NCBI GenBank assembly: GCA_003212415.1
Contig: QCPT01000009.1
Location: 1-49,255, forward strand
Direction of reading: 5' to 3'
Length of the DNA: 49,255 bases
Source of the DNA: Pelagibacteraceae bacterium AG-439-F23
GTDB taxonomy: Bacteria; Pseudomonadota; Alphaproteobacteria; Pelagibacterales; Pelagibacteraceae
In this document: piece by piece, positions 41,690 to 49,255 of the stretch
Position numbering within the stretch: the stretch's first letter is position 1
Layout: each line of letters begins with the position of its first letter
The notes under the pieces: model-generated
The model's database searches: none
What the model saw: the letters and a program-made list of their open reading frames with translations, nothing else
Told to the model about the DNA's origin: nothing
Position numbers and translations under genes: made by a program

Positions 41690-42673
41690 TTGATAAAGTA
41701 TTTTTTCAAACGTCTGTTTCAATCAGCAATTGTTATGCTTGTTGTTGCTTTTGTTTCATTTTCTCTTTTTAATTTTGTAGGAGATCCAATTAATAATATG
41801 GTTGGTGAAGAAACATCGGATGAAGAAAGAGCAGAACTTAGAGAAACTTTAGGATTAACTGACCCTATATATATACAATTTTCAAGGTTTATAGTTAATG
41901 CATCAAAAGGAGAATTTGGAATATCTTATCAGTTAAGAAGACCTGTTTCAGAATTAATATCTGAAAGACTACCAGCTACAATCGAGCTTGTTTTAGTTTC
42001 AGCCTTAATTGCATTAGTTTCTGGAACTTTATTAGGAGTTTACACAGGTATAAATCGAAAAGGTTTTTTGAGTGACACGATATTAGCCATTTCTTTGCTT
42101 GGGGTCTCACTCCCCACATTTGTAATTGGTATATTATTTATTTATCTATTTGCAGTAATTTTAGGAATATTACCTTCTTTTGGTAGAGGAGAAGTTGTAA
42201 ACATAGGTTACTGGTCAACAGGATTTTTAACTATCACGGGATTAAAAGCAATAATTCTTCCATCCGTAACCTTAAGTCTTTTTCAAATGACTTACATCAT
42301 TAGACTTGTTCGAGCAGAAATGATGGAGATATTACAAACAGACTACATAAAGTTTGCAAGAGCAAGAGGTATAAGTGAAAAAAGTATTCATTACAAGCAC
42401 GCATTAAAAAATGGATTGATACCTGTAATTACAATAGCAGGAATAAACATTGGTACTTTAATTGCATTTTCAATAATTACTGAAACTGTTTTTCAATGGC
42501 CTGGCATGGGATTTTTATTTATCCAAGCTGTTCAATTCGTAGACATACCAATTATGTCTGCATATTTAGTTTTTATTGCATTTGTTTTTGTAATGATAAA
42601 TTTCATAGTAGATATTTTATATTATTTCATTGACCCAAGAATTAGAGTTAAAGCGGAGGCAGTAAGTGGATAA
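41690..42673 (+). CDS. ABC transporter permease, DppB type
   Basis: This is a 327-residue inner-membrane permease of the dipeptide/oligopeptide importer, with about six membrane segments. The N-terminal YFFKRLFQSAIVMLVVAFVSF is typical of DppB. The EAA-loop-like region EMMEILQTDYIKFARARGIS near residue 208 and the C-terminal YFIDPRIRV also match. The only start in frame near the first helix is TTG at 41690, with no ribosome-binding site, which fits lower expression than the binding protein. It overlaps the second permease gene by eight bases. Confidence 0.92.
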   Translation: MIKYFFKRLFQSAIVMLVVAFVSFSLFNFVGDPINNMVGEETSDEERAELRETLGLTDPIYIQFSRFIVNASKGEFGISYQLRRPVSELISERLPATIELVLVSALIALVSGTLLGVYTGINRKGFLSDTILAISLLGVSLPTFVIGILFIYLFAVILGILPSFGRGEVVNIGYWSTGFLTITGLKAIILPSVTLSLFQMTYIIRLVRAEMMEILQTDYIKFARARGISEKSIHYKHALKNGLIPVITIAGINIGTLIAFSIITETVFQWPGMGFLFIQAVQFVDIPIMSAYLVFIAFVFVMINFIVDILYYFIDPRIRVKAEAVSG

Positions 42674-43592
42674 TAAAAATTTAACAATATTAAATAGAAT
42701 AAAAGACAGTGATATTTACTTTAGTTTTATAAAATCACCTACAGCTATAATCTCTACTTTAATATTAATTATAATTTTCTTTTGTTCTTTTTTTGTTGAA
42801 TTAGTAACACCATATAATCCATTTGACCCGTCATCATTATCTTTAATGGATGCATTTACCCCACCATCATGGACCGAAGAAGGTCTTGCTAAATTTATTT
42901 TAGGAACCGACGGCCAAGGTAGAGATATGTTAGCGACAATTCTTTATGGTTCGCGAATTTCTTTAATTGTAGGATTTTCAGCAGTTTTATTTGCTTTAGT
43001 TTTAGGAGTAGGATTGGGATTAAGTGCAGGATATTTTGGTGGAAAATATGAAATGTTTGTTATGAGGTTTACAGATGTACAGTTAACTGTACCAAGTATT
43101 TTAATGGCACTTTTAGTTGATGGAATTGCACGTGGAATTATTTCAAGAGAATTACACGATGAAATGGCAATTTATGTTTTAATTTTTGCAATCGGAATTT
43201 CCGAGTGGCCGCAGTTTGCAAGAGTATCAAGAGCAGCAACTTTGGTTGAAAAAAATAAAGACTATGTTTCTGCTTCAACAATTATTGGTGTTTCAAATAT
43301 AATCATTATGTTTAAACATATTTTACCAAATATCATGAGACCAGTTTTAGTAATTGGAACAATAGGACTTGCGCTTGCAATAATAGCTGAGGCCACTCTA
43401 AGTTTTTTAGGGGTTGGTGTTCCACCCACAACACCTTCGTTAGGTACATTAATTAGACTAGGTAATGATTTTTTGTTTTCTGGTGAATGGTGGATAACAT
43501 TTTTTCCAGCAATATTTTTAGTTATATTAGCATTTTCAATTAACCTTTTAGGAGATTGGATGAGAGACACTCTTAATCCAAAACTTAACTAA
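42666..43592 (+). CDS. ABC transporter permease, DppC type
   Basis: This is the 308-residue second permease of the importer, starting at a GTG codon inside the end of the first permease gene. The N-terminal first helix is followed by a periplasmic loop with PYNPFDPSSLSLMDAFTPPS, then FILGTDGQGRDMLATILYGS near residue 77, the usual DppC signature. The cytoplasmic loop with EKNKDYVSASTIIGVSN and the C-terminal NLLGDWMRDTLNPKL are also family-typical. It overlaps the ATPase gene by one base (TAATG). Confidence 0.92.
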   Translation: MDNKNLTILNRIKDSDIYFSFIKSPTAIISTLILIIIFFCSFFVELVTPYNPFDPSSLSLMDAFTPPSWTEEGLAKFILGTDGQGRDMLATILYGSRISLIVGFSAVLFALVLGVGLGLSAGYFGGKYEMFVMRFTDVQLTVPSILMALLVDGIARGIISRELHDEMAIYVLIFAIGISEWPQFARVSRAATLVEKNKDYVSASTIIGVSNIIIMFKHILPNIMRPVLVIGTIGLALAIIAEATLSFLGVGVPPTTPSLGTLIRLGNDFLFSGEWWITFFPAIFLVILAFSINLLGDWMRDTLNPKLN

Positions 43593-45274
43593 TGACATTT
43601 TTAAAAATAAATAATTTAAGCGTTAACTATGAAATGCGGAGAGAGACAGTTTATGCAGCAAAAAAAGTAAATATAAATGTTGAAAAAGGCGAAATACTTG
43701 GCCTAGTAGGAGAATCTGGATCTGGAAAAAGCACAGTTGGTAATGCAATAATTAATCTTATAGATGAGCCTGGAAAAGTATCTGGTGGATCAATAATTTT
43801 AGATGGAACTGATATTTATGAAAATCCAGAAAATATTATTAAATTAAGAGGTAAAAAAATAGGTCTTATTTTTCAAGACCCTCAAACGTCTTTAAATCCT
43901 ATACTTACAATAGGCGAACAATTAATTGAAACAATTCAAACTCATTTAAAATTAAATACAGAAGAAGCAAAAAATAAAGCTATTAACTTATTAAAAGAAG
44001 TAGGAATAAAAGACGCTGAAACTAGATTTAATAATTATCCACATCAATTTTCTGGTGGAATGAGACAAAGAGTTGTTATTTCATTAGCTCTTTGTTGTGA
44101 ACCCGAACTCCTTATAGCTGATGAGCCTACAACTGCTTTAGATGTTTCAATACAATCTCAAATTTTAGATTTAATTAAAAGACTAACCAAAGAAAGAAAT
44201 TTAGCAGTTATATTAATTACTCATGACATGGGTGTTATCTCTGAAACAACAAACAGAGTAGCAGTCATGAAAAATGGATATTTAGTTGAAATTGGACCAA
44301 CTAAAGAAATACTAACCAAACCAAAAGAGATTTATACAAAAGCACTTATAAGCTCTGTTCCCCCAACGAACAAAAAAATAAATAGATTTAAAATTATTGA
44401 AAAGGAAAACAAAAATGAAGGCGAAACAAATATTAAAATTTTAAACAGATGGAGCAAAAAAGAAATTATCGAACAGGATTTAGTTAAAGTTAAAAATTTA
44501 AGCAAAACATTTGACGATAATTTTTTTACTGAAAGTTCTAAAAATTCTGTCATGGCAGTTGATGATGTGTCATTTGCTATAAAAGAAGGAGAGTCATTCG
44601 GCCTAGTTGGAGAGAGTGGTAGTGGCAAATCAACAATTGCAAAAATGATAGTAAATTTATACAGCCCTACTGCTGGAGATATTGATTTTGATAATGTTTG
44701 TATAACAAAAATTAAAAGTAATAAAGAAATGATGAAGTTTAGAAAGCAAATTCAAATGATATTTCAAGATCCTTATTCATCTTTAAATGGAAGATTAAAA
44801 GTCAAAGATATAGTTTCAGAACCTATAAAACTTCATAACCCTTCAATTAGTTCTAATGATTTAGATAATTATATTTATGATTTATTAGAATCTGTTGAAC
44901 TAACTCAACAATCTGCAGAACGTTATCCACATGAATTCTCCGGAGGACAAAGACAAAGAATATCAATTGCAAGAGCTTTGGCAACTCAACCAAGATTATT
45001 AGTATGTGATGAACCAACATCTGCTTTAGATGTGAGTATTCAGGCACAAATACTAAATTTATTGAAGGATTTACAAGAGCAATTAAATCTGACGATCTTA
45101 TTCATTAGTCATGATTTACCTGTTGTAAGACAAATGTGTGATCGAATAGCAGTATTAAAAAATGGAAAACTTTGCGAAATATCTGAAACAGAAAAGTTAT
45201 TCGAAAAACCATCGCATAATTACACTAAAGAATTACTAAACTTAATGCCAAAAATAGAATCAATTTATAATTAA
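43592..45274 (+). CDS. Fused double ABC ATPase (DppD-DppF / YejF type)
   Basis: One 560-residue polypeptide carries both ATPase domains of the peptide importer. The first domain has Walker A GESGSGKST at residues 40-48, signature FSGGMRQRVVISLALC near 151 and Walker B LLIADEPTTALDVS. The second has GESGSGKST near 340, signature FSGGQRQRISIARALA near 449 and LLVCDEPTSALDVS. Each domain has the C-terminal oligopeptide-type extension; the first contains TKALISSVPPTN. In many bacteria these are two separate proteins; fusion is known in the YejF and GsiA groups. It overlaps the PLP enzyme gene by one base. Confidence 0.95.
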   Translation: MTFLKINNLSVNYEMRRETVYAAKKVNINVEKGEILGLVGESGSGKSTVGNAIINLIDEPGKVSGGSIILDGTDIYENPENIIKLRGKKIGLIFQDPQTSLNPILTIGEQLIETIQTHLKLNTEEAKNKAINLLKEVGIKDAETRFNNYPHQFSGGMRQRVVISLALCCEPELLIADEPTTALDVSIQSQILDLIKRLTKERNLAVILITHDMGVISETTNRVAVMKNGYLVEIGPTKEILTKPKEIYTKALISSVPPTNKKINRFKIIEKENKNEGETNIKILNRWSKKEIIEQDLVKVKNLSKTFDDNFFTESSKNSVMAVDDVSFAIKEGESFGLVGESGSGKSTIAKMIVNLYSPTAGDIDFDNVCITKIKSNKEMMKFRKQIQMIFQDPYSSLNGRLKVKDIVSEPIKLHNPSISSNDLDNYIYDLLESVELTQQSAERYPHEFSGGQRQRISIARALATQPRLLVCDEPTSALDVSIQAQILNLLKDLQEQLNLTILFISHDLPVVRQMCDRIAVLKNGKLCEISETEKLFEKPSHNYTKELLNLMPKIESIYN

Positions 45275-46716
45275 TGAACGAAACAATTGTTAGCAAAACT
45301 TCCGAATATTTTAAGAAAAAGGGGATAATTTTACCAAAAATTGCAGAACTATCAGATCCTCACTCTATCAATGATGAGATAATAGAAAAATTAAAATCAG
45401 TAAAAAAAGACGCTATTGATCCTTTAAATTTATTCCGAGTTCATTGGTTTAACAATAGAGACCATAGTAGTTTTTCAAAAGTTCCTGAAAATATTGTTCT
45501 TCCTAGTGAACTTACAGGCGTTGATGCAAAAATCATTGTTAATATAGGAAGATTATTTCCTTTAATTACTGCGCATAAAGTTTTAGCAGCCTATGGTTGT
45601 TTACTTCCTAGAATATTAAATGGTGAATTTGATTACACAAAACAAAAGGCTGTTTGGCCATCTACTGGAAATTATTGTAGAGGCGGAGTCGCTATATCAA
45701 GGATATTAGGTTTAAAAAGTGTAGCAATATTGCCTGAAGGAATGAGTAAAGAACGTTTCGATTGGTTAGAAAACTGGGTAGAAGATAAAAAAGATATTAT
45801 TAAAACACCTGGCACCGAAAGCAATGTTAAAGAAATATATGATGCTTGTAATGAATTAAAAAAAGATCCGAAAAACGATATTATTAATCAATTTTCAGAA
45901 TATTATAATTATGCAATACATCGGGCAGTTACAGGCCCAGCTTTAGAAAAATCTTTTTTGGAAGTAAAAAAAGAGACAAATTTAAAACCAAGATTCTATG
46001 TGAGCGCCTCAGGTTCAAGTGGTACTTTGGCAGCCGGAGATTATCTTAAAAATAGTTTAGGAACTTTAATAGCTGTAGTTGAGGCTCTTGAATGTCCAAC
46101 TTTGTTAAAAAACGGATACGGAGAACACAATATTCAAGGAATTGGGGACAAACATGTTCCGTTAATTCATAATATAATGAATACTGATTTTGTAGTAGAT
46201 ATTTCTGATAAAGCTACCGATAACTTAAATTTAGTATTCAACACTGATATTGGCAGAGATTTTTTAATAAAAAAAATAGGATTAGAAGATTCTTTGGTAA
46301 ATAAATTACCTGAATTTGGATTTTCAAGTATTGCAAATATTTTAGCATCAATAAAATTAGCAAAATATATGAATTTAGGAAAAGAAGATGCAATTATAAC
46401 AGTAGCTACCGACGGAGCGGATCTTTATTTATCAGAATTAGAGAAAACGAAAAATAATTTTCAAGGTGTTTTTGATAACGCTGCTTGTACAAATATATAT
46501 GAAAAATACTTAAAGGAGATAGATACAGATAACATGCTTGAATTGTCGCAAAATGATAAAGAAAGAATATTTAATTTAGGTTATTATACTTGGGTTGAGC
46601 AACAAGGAGTGAGTTTAAAAGATTTTGAAAAAAGAAAAGACCAGCAATTTTGGCTTAATCATTATAATTATATGCTTTCTTTAGATGATAGAGTGGAAGA
46701 ATTTAACAAACTTTAA
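45274..46716 (+). CDS. PLP-dependent fold-type II enzyme of unknown function
   Basis: This 480-residue protein resembles the cysteine synthase/threonine synthase (tryptophan-synthase beta) superfamily. The PLP lysine is likely in TAHKVLAAYGCL near residue 103, and the substrate loop WPSTGNYCRGGVAISRILG near 130-148 matches the SxGN motif. The phosphate-binding glycine loop is SASGSSGTLAAGDYL near 247. It is longer than cysteine synthases, with an N-terminal extension of ~80 residues and a C-terminal ~90-residue tail. Its start lies in the TAATG overlap with the peptide-transporter ATPase gene, so it probably acts on the imported compound, perhaps a beta-substituted amino acid. The reaction is not known. 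Confidence 0.8.
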   Translation: MNETIVSKTSEYFKKKGIILPKIAELSDPHSINDEIIEKLKSVKKDAIDPLNLFRVHWFNNRDHSSFSKVPENIVLPSELTGVDAKIIVNIGRLFPLITAHKVLAAYGCLLPRILNGEFDYTKQKAVWPSTGNYCRGGVAISRILGLKSVAILPEGMSKERFDWLENWVEDKKDIIKTPGTESNVKEIYDACNELKKDPKNDIINQFSEYYNYAIHRAVTGPALEKSFLEVKKETNLKPRFYVSASGSSGTLAAGDYLKNSLGTLIAVVEALECPTLLKNGYGEHNIQGIGDKHVPLIHNIMNTDFVVDISDKATDNLNLVFNTDIGRDFLIKKIGLEDSLVNKLPEFGFSSIANILASIKLAKYMNLGKEDAIITVATDGADLYLSELEKTKNNFQGVFDNAACTNIYEKYLKEIDTDNMLELSQNDKERIFNLGYYTWVEQQGVSLKDFEKRKDQQFWLNHYNYMLSLDDRVEEFNKL

Positions 46717-46730
46717 CTAAATATAAAAAA

Positions 46731-46736
46731 AGGAGG
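46731..46736 (+). promoter_or_regulatory. Consensus Shine-Dalgarno of the AhpD-like gene
   Basis: AGGAGG lies four bases before the ATG at 46741. It is one of only four strong ribosome-binding sites recognised in the window, pointing to high translation of the small AhpD-like protein. Confidence 0.75.
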
Positions 46737-46740
46737 AAAA

Positions 46741-47133
46741 ATGCCAATCTTTAAACCAATTGAAGAAAATGAAGCTCAAGGAAAAGTTAAGGAGATATAT
46801 GATGAAATAAAAAAAGTAAGAAATATTACAGAAATTCCAAATTTTTGGAAAAGTCTTGCAAATAACCCCGAAACTTTAGAAAGAACGTGGACTTCATTGC
46901 AACAAGTAATGAAAAAAGGCGCTCTTGATCCAGTAGTAAAAGAATTAATTTATGTAGCAGTTTCCGTAACTAACGGATGCGAATACTGCGTAAAATCACA
47001 TAGTTTAGCAGCCAAAAAAAAAGGTGCCACAAATGATATGCTTAATGAAATGATAGCAGTTGTTGGCATGGCTAACGAAACAAACAGATTAGTTGAAGGT
47101 TATCAAGTAGAAGTTGATGAGAATTATAAATAA
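46741..47133 (+). CDS. Carboxymuconolactone decarboxylase/AhpD-family protein
   Basis: This 130-residue all-helical protein has the CMD/AhpD redox motif NGCEYCVKSHSLAAKKKGA near residues 79-97. It carries the CxxC pair plus the His used in peroxidase-type proton relay. The N-terminal part (FWKSLANNPETLERTWTSL) is typical of the group. AhpD-like proteins reduce peroxides or peroxiredoxin partners. It is placed 24 bases after the PLP enzyme gene on the same strand and may belong to the peptide-transporter operon. It has a notably strong ribosome-binding site. Confidence 0.88.
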   Translation: MPIFKPIEENEAQGKVKEIYDEIKKVRNITEIPNFWKSLANNPETLERTWTSLQQVMKKGALDPVVKELIYVAVSVTNGCEYCVKSHSLAAKKKGATNDMLNEMIAVVGMANETNRLVEGYQVEVDENYK

Positions 47134-47191
47134 TCAATATAAAAAATAATTTAATAGTAAAATTGTTAAAAAATACTAATATCTTTTTTAG

Positions 47192-47371
47192 ATGTCAGAT
47201 CTTAAAGATTTAATAAAAAAGCATAAAAAAACAGAAATTCAAATTAAAAAAATTACTGAAGATAGATTAAAAGACAGGACATCAGAGTCTTGGGCAGAAT
47301 TAAGAAAACTAAAAAAAATTAAATTAAAGTTAAAAGAAAAAATTAATAAAAAAAAATTAAATATTATTTAA
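47192..47371 (+). CDS. DUF465-family small coiled-coil protein
   Basis: This 59-residue protein, too short for common length cut-offs, starts with MSDLKDLIKKHKKTEIQIKK and continues with a helix ending in a lysine-rich tail. The pattern of a short helical hairpin with charged heptads and WAELRKLKKIKLKLKEKI in the second half matches the DUF465/YdcH family common in alphaproteobacteria. Function is unknown. It overlaps the end of the convergent GMC oxidoreductase gene by 15 bases. Coiled-coil-like composition and conserved length make it a credible gene. Confidence 0.75.
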   Translation: MSDLKDLIKKHKKTEIQIKKITEDRLKDRTSESWAELRKLKKIKLKLKEKINKKKLNII

Positions 47372-48943
47372 AATAAGATCAGCAGCTTTTTCAGCTATCA
47401 TTAATGTAGGTGCATTTAAATTTCCACTTGTAATTTCAGGCATTACAGAAGCATCAACTACTCTAATGTTTTCTAAACCGTGAATTTTCAATTTTTCATC
47501 AACTACTGCCATTTGATCAATTCCCATCTTTAAAGTACAAGATGGGTGATATGCTGTTTCTGCTTTTGATCTAATATACTCTTCAAATAACTCATTACTT
47601 TGAATTTCTTCACCTGGTCCAACTTCTTTTCCTGCAAACGGTTTTAAAGAATTTTGACCAAGAATTTTTCTTGCAACATGAATACATTCAATTGTTTGTT
47701 TAAGATCATCTTCATGTTCTAAATAATTAAATTGAATTTTGGGATAATCATAAGGGTTTGAACTATTTAAAGTTATATGACCTCTGCTTTTTGGATGGTT
47801 AGGACTAGCATGAAGTTGATACCCGTGTCTATCAGGGTCAACTAAACCGTGATCAATTACAAAAGCTGGAAAAAAATGAAATTGAATATTTGGATATTCT
47901 CTTTCAGGAGAAGATTTACAAAAACCTCCGGCCTCTAAAAAAGAAGTAGAGCAAGGACCACTTTTAGTTAAAAACCATTGAATTCCAATTCTCAACATAT
48001 TTAGTTTATTTATATAAGAATATAAAGTGTCCGATGTTTTACATTCTTGTTGTACATAGGTTTCTAAATGATCTTGAAGGTTTTTACCAACACCTTCTAA
48101 AGCGTGAACAACATTAATTCCCTTTTCTTTTAAATGTTCTGCAGGACCTATACCTGAAAGCAAAAGTAGTTGTGGTGAATTAATTGAACCTCCACTTAGT
48201 ATTACTTCTTTGTTTGCATAAATTTTTTCTACTTTATTTTTAATTTTAACTTCAATTCCAATAGCTTTTTTTCCATCAAAAATTATTTTTTCTACATAAG
48301 ACTCGCCGAATACCTTTAAATTTTTTCTTTTTTTGGCTGGATTTAGATAATATCTAGAAATACTTGCTCTTTCACCTTTGTGTATTGTTACATCATACAT
48401 TCCAAATCCTTCTTGTTCTTTACCATTCATGTCGTTGTTAATTTTGTATCCAGCTTCACCGGCTGAATCTATAAATGCTTTAAATAACGGATTATCATTT
48501 TTTGATTGGTTTACTGGAAGAATTCCTTTTCCTCCTCTAAATTGATTTTCTCCTTCAGACCAAGTTTCAATCTTTTTAAAATAAGGTAAAACTTTTTCAT
48601 AAGACCAATCTTTTAAACCAAAAGAAGCCCATCTTTCATAATCATTTGGATTACCTCTTACAAATACCATTCCATTATGCGCTGAACATCCTCCAATCAT
48701 TTTACCTCTTGGGCAGAATAATTTTCTATTTTGTAAATGTGGTTCTGGTTCAGAATAATATTTATAATTATATTTTGGATCATGCATTGTATACAAGATT
48801 GCAAGAGGCATATTTACTTTCCAAATATCACTTGGTTTACCCGCTTCAAATATAGCTACATTGTTTTGCCCATTTTCAGTTAATCTATTTGCAAGAACAC
48901 AGCCAGCCGAACCAGCACCAATAATTATATAATCAAACTTCAT
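47357..48943 (-). CDS. GMC-family oxidoreductase, choline dehydrogenase-like
   Basis: This 528-residue flavoprotein has the FAD motif IIGAGSAGCVLANRLTENG near residues 7-25. The GMC signature is PRGKMIGGCSAHNGMVFVRGN near 79-98, and SGGSINSPQLLLLSGIGPAEHL is near 253. The catalytic His is in TAYHPSCTLKMG near 472 with the partner Asn in SGNLNAPTLMIAEKAADLI at the end. It is closest in style to choline dehydrogenase (BetA), but many alcohol dehydrogenases share these motifs. It starts in an ATGA overlap with the upstream HD-domain gene, so the two are an operon and may act on related amino alcohols or phosphonates. Confidence 0.92.
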   Translation of the reverse strand: MKFDYIIIGAGSAGCVLANRLTENGQNNVAIFEAGKPSDIWKVNMPLAILYTMHDPKYNYKYYSEPEPHLQNRKLFCPRGKMIGGCSAHNGMVFVRGNPNDYERWASFGLKDWSYEKVLPYFKKIETWSEGENQFRGGKGILPVNQSKNDNPLFKAFIDSAGEAGYKINNDMNGKEQEGFGMYDVTIHKGERASISRYYLNPAKKRKNLKVFGESYVEKIIFDGKKAIGIEVKIKNKVEKIYANKEVILSGGSINSPQLLLLSGIGPAEHLKEKGINVVHALEGVGKNLQDHLETYVQQECKTSDTLYSYINKLNMLRIGIQWFLTKSGPCSTSFLEAGGFCKSSPEREYPNIQFHFFPAFVIDHGLVDPDRHGYQLHASPNHPKSRGHITLNSSNPYDYPKIQFNYLEHEDDLKQTIECIHVARKILGQNSLKPFAGKEVGPGEEIQSNELFEEYIRSKAETAYHPSCTLKMGIDQMAVVDEKLKIHGLENIRVVDASVMPEITSGNLNAPTLMIAEKAADLILNNI

Positions 48944-49255
48944 ATTAATTTTGATTTTAATAAAGATTTATAGTTATCAATTGATTTCATTTTGATATTA
49001 GTTTTTTTTGCAGCTTCATCAAATTTTCTAACTAAAACAGAATTTTTAAAATATTTTTTATTTTTAAATTCTTTACTTTCTTTGTCATTAAGAACGCCGC
49101 CTTGAAGTTTTAAACTTATTTTTGATGCCTCAGACAAAAAACTTAAATATTTATTATCTCTTGCCAAATATCTTTTTGCTAAAACATGATATTTTATTGG
49201 CTCCACAATTTCTTTATTAAAGAAGTTTTTAAGATATTCATATCCTATACTTTCA
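48940..49255 (-). CDS. PhnZ/TmpB-like HD-domain protein, C-terminal fragment (partial)
   Basis: The frame runs open through the window end, so the start lies beyond it; the GTG at 49206 is internal. The visible ~104 C-terminal residues contain VEPIKYHVLAKRYLARDNKY, SEASKISLKLQGGVLND and KFDEAAKKTNIK. This matches the C-terminal part of HD-domain oxygenases of the PhnZ/TmpB type, which cleave hydroxylated phosphonates. The metal-binding HD residues lie outside the window, so function rests on this C-terminal resemblance. It overlaps the GMC oxidoreductase gene by four bases. Confidence 0.7.
   Translation of the reverse strand, partial: ESIGYEYLKNFFNKEIVEPIKYHVLAKRYLARDNKYLSFLSEASKISLKLQGGVLNDKESKEFKNKKYFKNSVLVRKFDEAAKKTNIKMKSIDNYKSLLKSKLI

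Noticed and set aside
1-49255. CRISPR arrays, tRNA or rRNA genes, transposases and phage genes
   Set aside because: No regularly spaced repeats, no cloverleaf-like or rRNA segments and no transposase or integrase motifs were seen; intergenic gaps are too short for most of these.

Overview
The window is strongly AT-rich (about 30% G+C by eye), extremely gene-dense and carried by short intergenic gaps, with SUF iron-sulfur genes, SBP-dependent transporters and small-molecule catabolic enzymes. This combination, with lysine/isoleucine/asparagine-rich proteins, points to a streamlined marine alphaproteobacterium of the SAR11 (Pelagibacter-like) type. That assignment is inferred from composition and gene style; no rRNA or other phylogenetic marker RNA is present. 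I see no tRNA, rRNA, CRISPR array, insertion sequence, phage gene or attachment site. No stretch longer than about 155 bases lacks a gene.

Layout. 1-3.5 kb: end of an AsmA/YhdP-like envelope protein, tyrS, anmK (murein recycling) and an alpha/beta hydrolase. 3.6-9.8 kb: an IscR-type regulator followed by a tightly packed sufBCDS-sufU-sufT-sufA operon, with a palindromic operator over its promoter. 9.9-13.8 kb: a small unknown protein, glnA, a YbaK-type deacylase, an EamA exporter and a PhyH-type dioxygenase. 13.8-18.8 kb: a sugar/polyol ABC transporter (ATPase, permease, binding protein) with iolG on the minus strand and iolE on the plus strand; with iolD at 22.6 kb this looks like myo-inositol (or related cyclitol) uptake and first catabolic steps. 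18.8-33.3 kb: a sugar-acid catabolic region with an aldehyde dehydrogenase, an HpaI-type aldolase, a D-2-hydroxyacid dehydrogenase, an L-rhamnonate dehydratase, a PdxA2-like dehydrogenase, a tripartite tricarboxylate-type (TctCBA) importer, an SDR, a ROK kinase and a fumarylacetoacetase-fold hydrolase. 33.3-40 kb: PEP carboxylase, CcdA, an FMN reductase, a gamma-butyrobetaine-hydroxylase-like dioxygenase, HisN-type phosphatase and a glutamine amidotransferase. 40-46.7 kb: a complete oligopeptide-type ABC transporter with a fused double ATPase, overlapping an unassigned PLP enzyme. 46.7-49.3 kb: an AhpD-like protein, a 59-residue DUF465 protein, a choline-dehydrogenase-like GMC oxidoreductase and the C-terminal end of an HD-domain PhnZ/TmpB-like protein.

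How the genes work together. The centre of the window is an accessory-looking block of three importers, each next to dedicated enzymes. Two complete routes from 2-keto-3-deoxy-L-rhamnonate-type acids can be proposed: aldolase plus aldehyde dehydrogenase, or SDR dehydrogenase plus FAH-type hydrolase, both ending in pyruvate and lactate. The most striking structural theme is a strong RNA hairpin directly after each of the three periplasmic binding-protein genes and before the membrane components. One of these has a T-tract and lies inside the first codons of the next gene. A second theme is extreme compaction: four convergent gene pairs share a 4-base TTAA/TTAG containing both stop codons, and many tandem pairs have the stop codon touching the next ATG.
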